A stretch of DNA of 31,878 nucleotides from the NCBI GenBank assembly GCA_041690995.1, contig JBEPVM010000016.1:1-31878 (forward strand), written 5' to 3'. This DNA is from UBA4722 sp041690995. GTDB taxonomy: Bacteria; Pseudomonadota; Gammaproteobacteria; DSM-16500. The notes beneath the pieces were generated by a model that had not been told where the DNA came from, did no database searches, and saw only the letters and a list, made by a program, of their open reading frames with translations. The position numbers and the translations under genes are program-made. This document shows, one piece after another, positions 23,797-31,825 of the stretch; positions within the stretch are counted from its first letter, which is position 1, and every line of letters begins with the position of its first letter.

Positions 23797-24081
23797 TTAT
23801 TTCATTATTTGGTAAAATGTCTCATCTTTTTTAATCATACCTAATTCTCGACGCGCGCGCGACTCTATTGCATCTGGATTGGCTTGCATGTACTTGACCT
23901 GGCGCAATAATTCATCATTATTCTTTTTTAACAGAGCATTTTCTTGAGTTTGTTGCGCCAATTGTTTTTTTAATTGGACGCTATTTTGAATGCCGCCCGT
24001 ATCAAACCAAAGCCGATATTGTAAAAATATTAGCAGAGAAACTAATAGAATAGGCAGCAATTGAAATTTTGTCTTTCTCAT
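23797..24081 (-). CDS. ftsB: Cell-division protein FtsB
   Basis: 94 residues: a short cytoplasmic N-terminus, one transmembrane helix (about 7-22, LLPILLVSLLIFLQYRLWF), the periplasmic GG-containing turn, then a leucine-rich coiled coil (QLKKQLAQQTQENALLKKNN) and the C-terminal AIESRARRELGMIKKDETFY typical of FtsB. It forms a complex with FtsL and FtsQ that signals to septal peptidoglycan synthesis. Its ATG overlaps the eno stop by 4 nt (ATGA), the usual eno-ftsB coupling. ispD, commonly next, is not present. Confidence 0.95.
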   Translation of the reverse strand: MRKTKFQLLPILLVSLLIFLQYRLWFDTGGIQNSVQLKKQLAQQTQENALLKKNNDELLRQVKYMQANPDAIESRARRELGMIKKDETFYQIMK

Positions 24082-25370
24082 GAGTGCAATAACTCAGAGG
24101 AAAAAACATCTAATCCTGTATAGTGGCCTCTTTTTTGCAATTCAGCAGAAATTTGCAATAGTCGATTATATTTCGCGATGCGATCTGATCGGCATAAAGA
24201 GCCTGTTTTTATTTGTCCTGCGTATGTGGCGACTGCCAGATCAGCGATAGTGGTATCTTCTGTTTCACCCGAGCGGTGAGAGATAATTGTTTTATAATGC
24301 GCTTGTTGTGCTATTTGAATAGTCGTTAATGTTTCAGTCAATGTGCCGATTTGGTTGGGTTTAATTAAAATAGCATTTGCAATATGTTGCGCTATGCCTT
24401 TTTTCAATAATTCAGAATGTGTTACAAATAAATCATCGCCTACTAATTGAATTTTTTTACCTAATTTTTCTGTTAGAATTTTCCATCCTTCCCAATCATT
24501 TTCTGCCATGCCATCCTCAATAGTAATAATAGGATAATGCGTGACTAATTGCGTTAAATAATCCGTAAACTCGGCGGCTGTTAATATTTTATTTTCAGCT
24601 TGCAAGCAATATTTGCCATTTTTATAGAGTTCATTGCTTGCAATATCTAATCCTAGACACACATCACTGCCTGGTTTAAGTCCTGCGAGTTCGATGGCTT
24701 GTAAAATCAGGTCGAGCGCGGCAGCATGATTGGGTAAGTTGGGTGCGAAACCGCCTTCATCGCCCACACTTGTATTTAAGCCGCGTTGATGTAAGACGCA
24801 TTTTAATTGATGAAAAACATCAACGCCATATCGCACAGCCTCTTCAAATGTTGTTGCACCCACAGGTAAGATCATGAATTCTTGAATATCGAGATTATTA
24901 TCTGCGTGCATACCGCCATTAATAATATTCATGAGAGGGACGGGGAATATAAAAGGACCTTTACCACCTAAATATTCATATAAAGCCATACCATGAAATA
25001 CAGCCGCCGCTTTAGCGGCTGCAAGTGAAACAGCGAGAATAGCATTTGCACCTAAACGGCTTTTGTTTTCTGTGCCATCCAGTGCAATCAGGGTTTCATC
25101 AATTATTTTTTGGTTGCTAATATCTAAACCCTGAAGCGCGTGTGCGATTTCGCCTTGAATGCCAGCAACAGCTTTTAATACGCCTTTACCTTGATAACGA
25201 TGAGGATCTTTATCGCGTAGTTCCGCCGCTTCATAAGAACCTGTTGAAGCACCTGCAGGCGCGGCTGCATAGCCTGATTGTCCTGTGGTGAGTATGACTT
25301 CAGCGGCTACAGTGGGATTGCCGCGTGAATCTAAAATTTCGAGGGCTTTAATTTGTTTTATCTTTGACAT
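24078..25370 (-). CDS. eno: Enolase
   Basis: 430 residues, standard length. Motifs: ALEILDSRGNPTVAAEV, the mobile loop GASTGSYEA, MNIINGGMHADNNLDIQEFM, SVGDEGGFAPN with the catalytic Glu, and metal ligands in IEDGMAENDW and LVGDDLFVT. Also visible are LIKPNQIGTLTET with catalytic Lys and the signature SHRSGETEDTTIADLAVA. It interconverts 2-phosphoglycerate and phosphoenolpyruvate. SD AGGAG precedes ATG 25370. It follows hda by 22 bp and is coupled to ftsB. Confidence 0.98.
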   Translation of the reverse strand: MSKIKQIKALEILDSRGNPTVAAEVILTTGQSGYAAAPAGASTGSYEAAELRDKDPHRYQGKGVLKAVAGIQGEIAHALQGLDISNQKIIDETLIALDGTENKSRLGANAILAVSLAAAKAAAVFHGMALYEYLGGKGPFIFPVPLMNIINGGMHADNNLDIQEFMILPVGATTFEEAVRYGVDVFHQLKCVLHQRGLNTSVGDEGGFAPNLPNHAAALDLILQAIELAGLKPGSDVCLGLDIASNELYKNGKYCLQAENKILTAAEFTDYLTQLVTHYPIITIEDGMAENDWEGWKILTEKLGKKIQLVGDDLFVTHSELLKKGIAQHIANAILIKPNQIGTLTETLTTIQIAQQAHYKTIISHRSGETEDTTIADLAVATYAGQIKTGSLCRSDRIAKYNRLLQISAELQKRGHYTGLDVFSSELLHS

Positions 25371-25392
25371 GCTTACTCCTATTTTTAAAAAT

Positions 25393-26100
25393 CTAAATTT
25401 GTAGAATATTTTTCACAAAAGGAATCGTTAATTTACGTTGAGCGGCTAGTGACATTTTATCGAGCGCATCAAGCGCTGCAAATAGAGTAGTAGTATGTCG
25501 TGGGCAATGTGTCATTATAAATTTTCCGACGTTTTCATTGAGCGACAGGCCGCGCCGTTCAGCACGCATCATTAACGCTTCTAATTTTTCCGCATCAGAA
25601 AGGGATTGTAGCTGAAAGACAATGCCCGATATGAGACGTGATAACATATCAGGTAATGCTAATTTAAGCGCTTTGGGTGCGACATTAGCCGTAACAATTA
25701 ATGTGCTGCCACTATCGTGAATACGATTATAAAGATGAAATAATGCTTCTTCCCAGGCAGGTTTTTCAGCAATACGATGTATATCATCAATACATATTAA
25801 TTGCAGTGATTCCAAACCATCAAAAATATCAGGGGAAAAATCAGTAATATTATTTAAGGGGATATAGACAGCATTTTTTTGAGCGGCATACGCCGCATGA
25901 CAACAGGCTTGTAGCAGATGCGTGCAGCCTTGTCCACCTGTGCCATAATAATAAATGACACGTTCGCCAGTTCCTGAGGCCGCGTTTTTAAGTGCAGTGA
26001 CAAGCTGTGCATTATGTCCATCAGGCTTGATAAAAAAATTTGCGAAAGTGGCTTCATCTTTTAAACTGACGCTTAATGTCAGTTGATTTAATTTATTCAT
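25393..26100 (-). CDS. hda: DnaA-related regulatory inactivator Hda
   Basis: 235-residue DnaA-like AAA+ protein lacking the DNA-binding domain IV. The Walker A region reads YYGTGGQGCTHLLQA, with Cys where the Lys is usual (I recall that E. coli Hda also lacks a canonical Lys); Walker B is LICIDDIHRIA. The end AQRKLTIPFVKNILQI is characteristic of Hda. With the beta clamp it triggers hydrolysis of DnaA-bound ATP after initiation; an N-terminal clamp-binding motif (QLTLSVSL, residues 6-13) is visible. The start ATG overlaps the permease stop by 4 nt. Confidence 0.93.
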   Translation of the reverse strand: MNKLNQLTLSVSLKDEATFANFFIKPDGHNAQLVTALKNAASGTGERVIYYYGTGGQGCTHLLQACCHAAYAAQKNAVYIPLNNITDFSPDIFDGLESLQLICIDDIHRIAEKPAWEEALFHLYNRIHDSGSTLIVTANVAPKALKLALPDMLSRLISGIVFQLQSLSDAEKLEALMMRAERRGLSLNENVGKFIMTHCPRHTTTLFAALDALDKMSLAAQRKLTIPFVKNILQI

Positions 26101-27152
26101 TGGTAAAGCGAACTCTGATGATATTTTTCAATTAAATAACGTAGCCATACCATGATGACTGCAGCAACGGGTAATGCTAACAAAATACCAAAAAACCCAA
26201 ACAACTGTCCTCCTGCCAAGATTGCAAAAATAACGGCGACAGGATGTAACCCAATGCGGTTACCTACGAATTTAGGTGTTAAATATAAATGTTCAAAAAT
26301 ATGTCCGGCGATAAATAATAATAAAATAAATAAAACAGAAGATAAGGTATTCAATTGGATATAAGCCGCGATACTTGCAATGATAATTCCAATGATGACG
26401 CCAAGATAGGGAACAATGCTGACAAGACCCACCATAAACCCAAGAATCAAACCAACACGTAAACCGATCCAGGTTAATCCTACGGCATAAAACAGGCTTA
26501 ATACTAATACGACTAATAGTTGGCCACGAAAAAAAGCACTTAGAACTGTATCGCATTCTTTCATTAATTTCACGACAGTCGGTTCAATACGGCGTGGTAA
26601 TAAATAGCCTATATTAGCCATCACTTTATTCCAGTCGAGCAGTAAATAAAAAGTTACAACAGGAATAAGTATTAAGTTAATGATCCATTCTACTAAAATA
26701 AAACTCGAATGCATGACTGTATTAAAAAATTTTTCAGCAGTATTGCTTGTTTTAGCCAAGTTGGTAACCAACGTAGTCTTGATAGAACCCATGCTGGGTT
26801 CATGAATGCCCAATTGATCGGATATCCAAGGTATAACAGTGTCTTCTCCCCAGGCAATGATTTTCGGCAGCATATCGATTAAGTTTGAAATTTGTTTTTG
26901 AATGAGTGGAACCAATAAAAGAACGAAGAGTATGATCAAAGAAAATAATAAAGAAAAAATAATAATAATACTCAATAGCCGGGGTAAACGCAGTCGCATA
27001 AGTTGTGTAACGAGCGGGTTGACTAAATAAGCGAGCAGCGCGCCTATGACAAACGGCGTTAATATTGGCGCAAGTAAATACAATAATCCGCTAAATAGAG
27101 TGATCAGCAAAATAAAAAATAATTTATGACTATTGAGTATTAAGGAGTCCAT
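26097..27152 (-). CDS. AI-2E/PerM-family membrane transporter
   Basis: 351 residues with about eight transmembrane helices. The family features are PFVIGALLAYLVNPLV near the N-terminus and the conserved block GLRVGLILGFMVGLVSIVPYL, GVIIGIIIA. The C-terminal GHIFEHLYLTPKFVGNRIGL and HPVAVIFAILAGGQLFG match AI-2E (UPF0118) exporters such as PerM and TqsA. Substrate unknown. A perM-like gene upstream of hda is a known gammaproteobacterial arrangement. It overlaps the DUF2066 gene by 13 nt and hda by 4 nt. Confidence 0.92.
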   Translation of the reverse strand: MDSLILNSHKLFFILLITLFSGLLYLLAPILTPFVIGALLAYLVNPLVTQLMRLRLPRLLSIIIIFSLLFSLIILFVLLLVPLIQKQISNLIDMLPKIIAWGEDTVIPWISDQLGIHEPSMGSIKTTLVTNLAKTSNTAEKFFNTVMHSSFILVEWIINLILIPVVTFYLLLDWNKVMANIGYLLPRRIEPTVVKLMKECDTVLSAFFRGQLLVVLVLSLFYAVGLTWIGLRVGLILGFMVGLVSIVPYLGVIIGIIIASIAAYIQLNTLSSVLFILLLFIAGHIFEHLYLTPKFVGNRIGLHPVAVIFAILAGGQLFGFFGILLALPVAAVIMVWLRYLIEKYHQSSLYQ

Positions 27153-28204
27153 TGGTAAACCACCATTGTATCAGTTGTATCATTGCTATTTGTTTTGACA
27201 GGCGTTAGCTTCTTTCCTTGAGCCAGTGTCTGCATAAACGATTCTTGCGTGCTCCGAAGGCTAATTTTGAGTATCACTTCATTGGTTGTGGTAATTTCTA
27301 CAATTTCTACGTTAGCAACGGGTGTTAGCTGATTGAGGTAACGCGTGAGTTTGGCAAAATCGGGATATTGCGTAATGCCAGTGACTTTTAAAGTTAAATC
27401 TTTTTGGACGGTATCGGTTGTCATCACGGCAAAGCGTGTCGCTAGTGTGTTAGTCACATTATTGATTAACACAGGCAGTATATCAGTCATGTTTTTACCG
27501 GGGAGAGACCAGTCTGATTGATTATCATCAAATACGAGTTTCCATTGCGAAGTGAGGCCATCAGCGCTTTGTATGATATTACCTATTAACATTACATCAT
27601 TATCATAGCGTTTTGCTGCACTGGTTAAATTAGTGATTGCCATGCTGCTAACATCGTTTGTAGAGACTTGTGTTAAATCCGTCACGTCCATAAGAGGAAA
27701 CAGAAGCGGTAGTCCTCTTTGGGTTGCTAATTGATTCAACAGGCGGGTGATTTCATTGGTTGTATCATTGCTGAGGATTTCGATAGGATGTTTTAGTGCT
27801 GTGTAAGTAATCCAGGCAACGATCAGAGGGCGATTCTGGCTCCATATAGGTACAGCTGCATCGCGTAGCCATTGGTTAACACCCTCTGCGTCAAATTGAA
27901 TTTCGAGCAAGTAAGGGGCGTTATTATTAGCGATGGGAGGAGTAGAGTATCCGTATTGTTGTACCAATGTTTCAGCAGTATTTAAGCGCGCTTTTAATTT
28001 CGGGTTATTGATGACTTGGCTATTGCCACTGACTTTAATTAACACTTGATTTATTCCAAGCTGCACATCCTGGCTACGTTCTGTCGAGGTTTGGGCGGCA
28101 ACAGGCAAAGTGGCTTTGTAAAGTGCATCTACTTTGACTGCAAATGCTGATGTGGTTATTAAGAGCAAATATAAACCAAATCCGGCTAACCAAGCTGTTT
28201 TCAT
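27140..28204 (-). CDS. DUF2066 family exported protein
   Basis: 354 residues with a signal peptide (residues 1-22, ending AFA|VKV). The body matches the DUF2066 pattern: VDALYKATLPVAAQTSTERS, a LIKVSGN segment, the YSTPPIANNNAPYLLEIQFD strand and RPLIVAWITYT, followed by repeats of the GNIIQSADGLTSQWKLVFD type. Proteins of this family lie next to perM-hda or purM in gammaproteobacteria; molecular function is unknown. It is the first gene of the long minus-strand run and is divergent from the AbiE pair. Confidence 0.85.
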   Translation of the reverse strand: MKTAWLAGFGLYLLLITTSAFAVKVDALYKATLPVAAQTSTERSQDVQLGINQVLIKVSGNSQVINNPKLKARLNTAETLVQQYGYSTPPIANNNAPYLLEIQFDAEGVNQWLRDAAVPIWSQNRPLIVAWITYTALKHPIEILSNDTTNEITRLLNQLATQRGLPLLFPLMDVTDLTQVSTNDVSSMAITNLTSAAKRYDNDVMLIGNIIQSADGLTSQWKLVFDDNQSDWSLPGKNMTDILPVLINNVTNTLATRFAVMTTDTVQKDLTLKVTGITQYPDFAKLTRYLNQLTPVANVEIVEITTTNEVILKISLRSTQESFMQTLAQGKKLTPVKTNSNDTTDTMVVYQWTP

Positions 28205-28309
28205 TATGCGTAACCTAAAATCTAACCCTAAGAGTAATAACGGCTATAGTACATGAAGATTTTTCTTTTTGTTATAGGAATAGCTTATGGCTTTTTATAA
28301 TACTTATAT

Positions 28310-28338
28310 TCGACATATATGTCGATTTCAGGTATTAT
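28310..28338 (+). promoter_or_regulatory. Promoter and palindromic operator of the AbiE pair
   Basis: A perfect 16-bp palindrome, TCGACATATATGTCGA, occupies 28310-28325. Its left half, TCGACA, serves as a -35 element 17 bp before TATTAT (28333-28338), so a protein bound to the palindrome would block the promoter. The predicted start near 28345 leaves about 16 nt before the toxin ATG. AbiEi antitoxins are known to repress by binding inverted repeats, so this is the likely autoregulatory site. Confidence 0.6.
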
Positions 28339-28360
28339 ATGAAAAAGTGAGAAATTAACC

Positions 28361-29134
28361 ATGAGTGCATACAACCTAAGACAATGTATTGAATTATTTC
28401 ATCTGCTTTTTCTTAGCCAGTTTGGGCGAAAGCTTGATAAAAAATTATATGCCGTAAAAGGCGGATGTAACATGCGCTTTTATTTTAATAGCATTCGCTA
28501 TTCCGAAGATTTAGATATTGATGTTCAAATTATTAGTAAAGATACACTCTATAAAAATGTCAATCAAATATTGAACGCTACGCCATTCAGATCTATTTTA
28601 CAAACCCATGGCATAGAAATTTTAAACATAAGCAGTCCAAAGCAAACACCGACTACCCAACGATGGAAAATCTCATTAAAGTCATTAGCTAGTATATTAC
28701 CGATACAAACCAAAATAGAATTTTCGCGCCGAAAATTCGGCAGTTTTGTACATTTTGAAGCGATAAATTCCCAAGTATTGAAACAATATTCACTGATACC
28801 CATTATGGCGAATCATTATTCTATACAAAGTATGTATGAACAAAAAATTCTAGCCCTTGCATTGCGGCATGAAACACAAGGAAGAGATATTTTTGATTTA
28901 TATCTTCTTCTTGGACGAGGAATAGACATAAAGTTATTAGATAAAGAAACCATTCAGCAGCTATCCATAGCAAAAACGAATGCGATGAGTATTCGTTTTT
29001 CAGATTTTAAAGGACAAGTCATTGCTTATTTGCCAGAAGACTATCAAGCACAATATGATAATCCATCCGTGTGGAATAGCATTATAGAAAAAGTCATACA
29101 GGCATTGGATGAGGGCAAACATGAAATTAATTGA
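28361..29134 (+). CDS. abiEii: AbiEii-type nucleotidyltransferase toxin
   Basis: 257 residues of the nucleotidyltransferase fold. Motif I is KGGCNMRFYF (33-42), with the paired acidic motif RYSEDLDIDV (46-55). Later motifs are EQKILALALR (160-169) and GRDIFDLYLLLG (174-185), typical of AbiEii/DUF1814 proteins. These act as toxins of type IV toxin-antitoxin systems that provide abortive infection against phages, transferring nucleotides (GTP-dependent in the Streptococcus protein; tRNA 3' ends in relatives). Here the toxin gene comes first, the reverse of the classical order. The SD is weak. It overlaps the antitoxin gene by 14 nt. Confidence 0.88.
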   Translation: MSAYNLRQCIELFHLLFLSQFGRKLDKKLYAVKGGCNMRFYFNSIRYSEDLDIDVQIISKDTLYKNVNQILNATPFRSILQTHGIEILNISSPKQTPTTQRWKISLKSLASILPIQTKIEFSRRKFGSFVHFEAINSQVLKQYSLIPIMANHYSIQSMYEQKILALALRHETQGRDIFDLYLLLGRGIDIKLLDKETIQQLSIAKTNAMSIRFSDFKGQVIAYLPEDYQAQYDNPSVWNSIIEKVIQALDEGKHEIN

Positions 29135-29744
29135 TGTTTACTCAGAATTGCAACGGTTAAAATCACCTGTTTTCCAAACAAAAGATGTTGCTGCTTTTTT
29201 TAATATTAGTATTAATCATGCGAATAAATTATTATCACGATTATCAAAAGCAAAACAAATTATTCATATAAAACATGGAACTTGGATATTTCCCACTGTA
29301 GAACCACTTATGTTACCTTGTTTACTTACTTCTCCATTTCCTGCTTATATATCATTACAGACAGCATTGTATTACCACGGCATGATTTCACAAATACCTG
29401 ATATTATCTACGCTGTGTCATTAGCGAGAACCTACTTATACAAAACACCTATTGCGAGCGTCTCAGTACACCATATACAACCTTCATTTTTTTTCGGGTT
29501 TGAAGAAGTAAATAATAATCCCTTATTAAAAATGGCAACTCCTGAAAAAGCACTGTTAGATATTTTTTATTTAAGCCAAACAAAATCACGATTATTTCGG
29601 TCGCTTCCAGAAGTCGAATTGCCTAAAAATTTCAAATTGGCTACTGCTAACAAAATAATCAATAAAATTACATTTGGCAAAAGAAAAGCATTAGTAGAGC
29701 ATCGCTTTTCCGAATTTATTAAGAGGAACCCTCTTATAAAATGA
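29121..29744 (+). CDS. abiEi: AbiEi-type antitoxin with N-terminal winged helix
   Basis: 207 residues from ATG 29121, which has GAGGG 5 nt upstream; an in-frame ATG at 29109 is possible. The N-terminal winged helix (about 18-55: FQTKDVAAFFNISINHANKL, IKHGTWIFP) matches AbiEi_4-type domains. The middle AYISLQTALYYHGMISQIPD and the later KMATPEKALLDIFYLS are standard AbiEi features. It neutralises the toxin and represses the operon through the winged helix. The overlap with the toxin implies coupled translation. Confidence 0.87.
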   Translation: MKLIDVYSELQRLKSPVFQTKDVAAFFNISINHANKLLSRLSKAKQIIHIKHGTWIFPTVEPLMLPCLLTSPFPAYISLQTALYYHGMISQIPDIIYAVSLARTYLYKTPIASVSVHHIQPSFFFGFEEVNNNPLLKMATPEKALLDIFYLSQTKSRLFRSLPEVELPKNFKLATANKIINKITFGKRKALVEHRFSEFIKRNPLIK

Positions 29745-29867
29745 ATGAGCTGTCTCAGTGGGTAGTATCCCCTCTAGTTTTTTTTCCAGAGATATACTAT
29801 ATTGTTCAATGAGATATAATTCTTTAAGGCATCTAACCAAACGGAGGCGGCACTACTGCTGGAAATC

Positions 29868-30209
29868 ATGCTGATAAAATCACAATTGATTACTGAAGTG
29901 AGTAAAAAGCTATCCCATCTTCCAGAGAAAGATATTGCTTTGGCGGTGAATTACATTGTAGCCAAAATGGGTGATGTATTAAGTCAAGGCGGCCGAATCG
30001 AGATTCGTAGTTTTGGTAGTTTTTGCTTGCATTACCGCCCGCCCCGTAATGCCCATAATCCCAAAACAGGCGAGAGGCTAATGACTCAACCTAAGTACGC
30101 AGTGCATTATAAACCAGGCAAAGAGCTTCGCGAACAAGTTAACGCGAGCCGAGAGACGATCCCAGTTCTTGAGGAGATGTCTGGTGATGCGGATGAAGGT
30201 GAGGAATAG
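29868..30209 (+). CDS. ihfB: Integration host factor beta subunit
   Basis: 113-residue HU/IHF-family DNA-bending protein. KSQLITEVSKKLSHLPEKDI at the start, GGRIEIRSFGSFCLHYRPPR and the beta-arm HNPKTGERLMTQPKYAVHYK with GKELR match IHF-beta rather than HU. IHF-beta usually has about 94 residues; here an acidic tail of about 18 residues (VLEEMSGDADEGEE) is added. It is not next to rpsA, the usual neighbour. A TATAAT at 29815-29820 could be its -10. The last 71 bp overlap the convergent gene at 30139-30963. Confidence 0.92.
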   Translation: MLIKSQLITEVSKKLSHLPEKDIALAVNYIVAKMGDVLSQGGRIEIRSFGSFCLHYRPPRNAHNPKTGERLMTQPKYAVHYKPGKELREQVNASRETIPVLEEMSGDADEGEE

Positions 30210-30963
30210 AATCTTCTTTAAAAAAACCTTGTATAAGGCTGCTTATTTCAGCCCGTGTTAAGAATTTTGCTACAGTTATTTTATTATCAGATTGAGGTAG
30301 TAGAAAAGATTCTCTTTCATCAGCAGATAGAGGCAATACCTGGGTTTCGATGGTGCGAGCAATGTTTCTGATGGTGCTATTACCAGAGAGTTCTAAATCA
30401 CTAGAACCTGCGAACCTTACTACTAGATCTGATATGCCTTTGGGGCAGCCAGAGCCAGGGAACATTTCTCCATTTCTTTTATTCATTAGGACGTGAATGA
30501 GTTTAGCGCGATCAAGAACTCTTTCTTCTGCTTTTTGTTTTTCATCCAGGAAATTAATATTTGTTGAGGTGTAATAAGCCCTAAGCTCTGTGTGGTTATT
30601 ATTTATTTTATGGTTCCACAAAGCAGATAAAAATCTAAAAGGAGAACTGAACCCTCGTCTAAAACCGTTATTATAAAAATCCATCGCACAATGCCATGAA
30701 CCCGTCACTAAGCCATAAAGAACACCACCGGCAAAACCGATGGCCGCGGCAGTGCCTATCAGTATCCCAAGCAGAGTGCAAAAAGCAAGACAGGCAGATT
30801 CGCTCCCACCATCCAGCAGAGGGGACCTGCATAATCCCTCTATTATTACTTTGATCGCGACACCTGCTGCCCATAGGCCATAACAGATACCTAATACAGC
30901 TGAATTAACAACAGCGCCGTATAAGAGACCAATCATAAATAACGGGGTGCGTTTAAGTGTCAT
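30139..30963 (-). CDS. Hypothetical membrane protein with PmrA-box promoter, putative effector
   Basis: 274 residues. Two long Gly/Ala-rich hydrophobic segments (about 8-42 and 57-90) form a membrane hairpin. The soluble part (about 120-274) has no recognised domain and ends in a His/Ser-rich tail (HLHPHHQTSPQELGSSLGSR). No clear SD precedes ATG 30963. Upstream, a near-perfect PmrA box (31009-31028) and a TATAGT -10 (30996-31001) form a plausible promoter of the type that controls many Dot/Icm effectors in Legionella and Coxiella. The 3' end overlaps ihfB by 71 bp. Effector status is an inference from promoter and architecture. Confidence 0.6.
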   Translation of the reverse strand: MTLKRTPLFMIGLLYGAVVNSAVLGICYGLWAAGVAIKVIIEGLCRSPLLDGGSESACLAFCTLLGILIGTAAAIGFAGGVLYGLVTGSWHCAMDFYNNGFRRGFSSPFRFLSALWNHKINNNHTELRAYYTSTNINFLDEKQKAEERVLDRAKLIHVLMNKRNGEMFPGSGCPKGISDLVVRFAGSSDLELSGNSTIRNIARTIETQVLPLSADERESFLLPQSDNKITVAKFLTRAEISSLIQGFFKEDSIPHLHPHHQTSPQELGSSLGSR

Positions 30964-30995
30964 ATACTATATTTTAATAATAGTAAAGAAAAAGC

Positions 30996-31028
30996 ACTAT
31001 ACGCCCTAAAACTTAAGAAAATATTAAG
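30996..31028 (-). promoter_or_regulatory. PmrA-box-like promoter of the 30963 gene
   Basis: On the minus strand CTTAATATT (31020-31028), TT, CTTAAGTTT (31009-31017) matches the tandem PmrA consensus cTTAATatT-N2-cTTAATatT at 9/9 and 7/9 positions. A -10 TATAGT follows 7 bp later (30996-31001), giving a start near 30989 and a leader of about 26 nt. The first half overlaps the dcd stop codon. Confidence 0.55.
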
Positions 31029-31590
31029 TAATCGGTAACGTCACACCTTCTTGACCCTGGTATTTTCCCGCACGGTCTTTGTAAGACGTTTCACATTCTT
31101 CGTCTGATTCCATGAAAAGCAATTGCGCAACACCTTCGTGTGCGTAGATTTTAGCGGGTAGCGGTGTCGTGTTTGAAAATTCTAATGTGATATGACCTTC
31201 CCATTCAGGCTCAAGTGGAGTCACATTGACGATGATGCCGCAACGTGCATAAGTGGATTTGCCTACGCATATAACGAGTATATTGCGAGGAATGCGGAAA
31301 TGTTCAACGCTGCGGGCTAATGCAAAAGAATTGGGTGGAATAATGCAAACGGGCGCCGTGAGATCGACAAAGCTGTGTTTCGAAAATGCTTTAGGATCCA
31401 CAATCACTGAACTAATATTGGTAAAAATTTTAAATTCATCTGCGCAGCGTATATCGTAGCCATAACTGGAGGTACCGTAGGAAATGATTTTGCCTGTGGC
31501 GCTTTCGCGTTGTTGGGTGGGTTCAAAGGGTGAAATCATATTACACTGTTCTGCCATTCGGCGAATCCATTTGTCAGATTTGATGCTCAT
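31024..31590 (-). CDS. dcd: dCTP deaminase
   Basis: 188 residues, the normal length. Motifs: SYGTSSYGYDIRCADEFKIF near the N-terminus, IPPNSFALARSVEHFRIPRN, the catalytic GKSTYARCGIIVNVTPLEPE with Arg and Glu, and WEGHITLEFSNTTPLPAKIY with LLFMES after it. The C-terminal YKDRAGKYQGQEGVTLP closes the active site. The enzyme makes dUTP from dCTP, feeding thymidylate synthesis. SD GGAG lies 8 nt before ATG 31590. Confidence 0.96.
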   Translation of the reverse strand: MSIKSDKWIRRMAEQCNMISPFEPTQQRESATGKIISYGTSSYGYDIRCADEFKIFTNISSVIVDPKAFSKHSFVDLTAPVCIIPPNSFALARSVEHFRIPRNILVICVGKSTYARCGIIVNVTPLEPEWEGHITLEFSNTTPLPAKIYAHEGVAQLLFMESDEECETSYKDRAGKYQGQEGVTLPIT

Positions 31591-31606
31591 GGGGTGTGCT
31601 CCGTTT

Positions 31607-31825
31607 CTATTTTATAAAAATCAACATAATTGAAATAACAAGCAATGTACTCATCGTGTAATTAAAATATTTTCTATGCGCAGGTGTTTTGAGAATTTTT
31701 TTTAAAAATGCCCCGAAAAATAACCATACGCCAACACTGGGAATGATGCCTGTAATCATGAAAATAAGGCAAATCAGACTGACTTGATAAACAATATTGG
31801 CATCAGGTATTGTATAAGCGGCAAT
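31607..31825 (-). pseudogene. LysE/RhtB-family exporter, C-terminal fragment cut by the IS end
   Basis: A frame open from the IS end to TAG 31607-31609 encodes about 73 residues, with an in-frame stop just inside the IS sequence and no plausible start. The product has two hydrophobic helices around IIPSVGVWLFFGAFLKKIL and, after FNYTMSTLLVISIM, ends LIFIK. This is the C-terminal part of LysE/RhtB amino-acid exporters ('PSxGxWxxFG' then 'FNxxMxxLLV'). The N-terminal two thirds lie beyond the element. The gene is therefore interrupted by the IS. Confidence 0.65.

Noticed and set aside
29745..29800. T8 tract after abiEi as rho-independent terminator
   Set aside because: The preceding GGG-TAGTAT-CCC stem has only three to four pairs; not strong enough to call.
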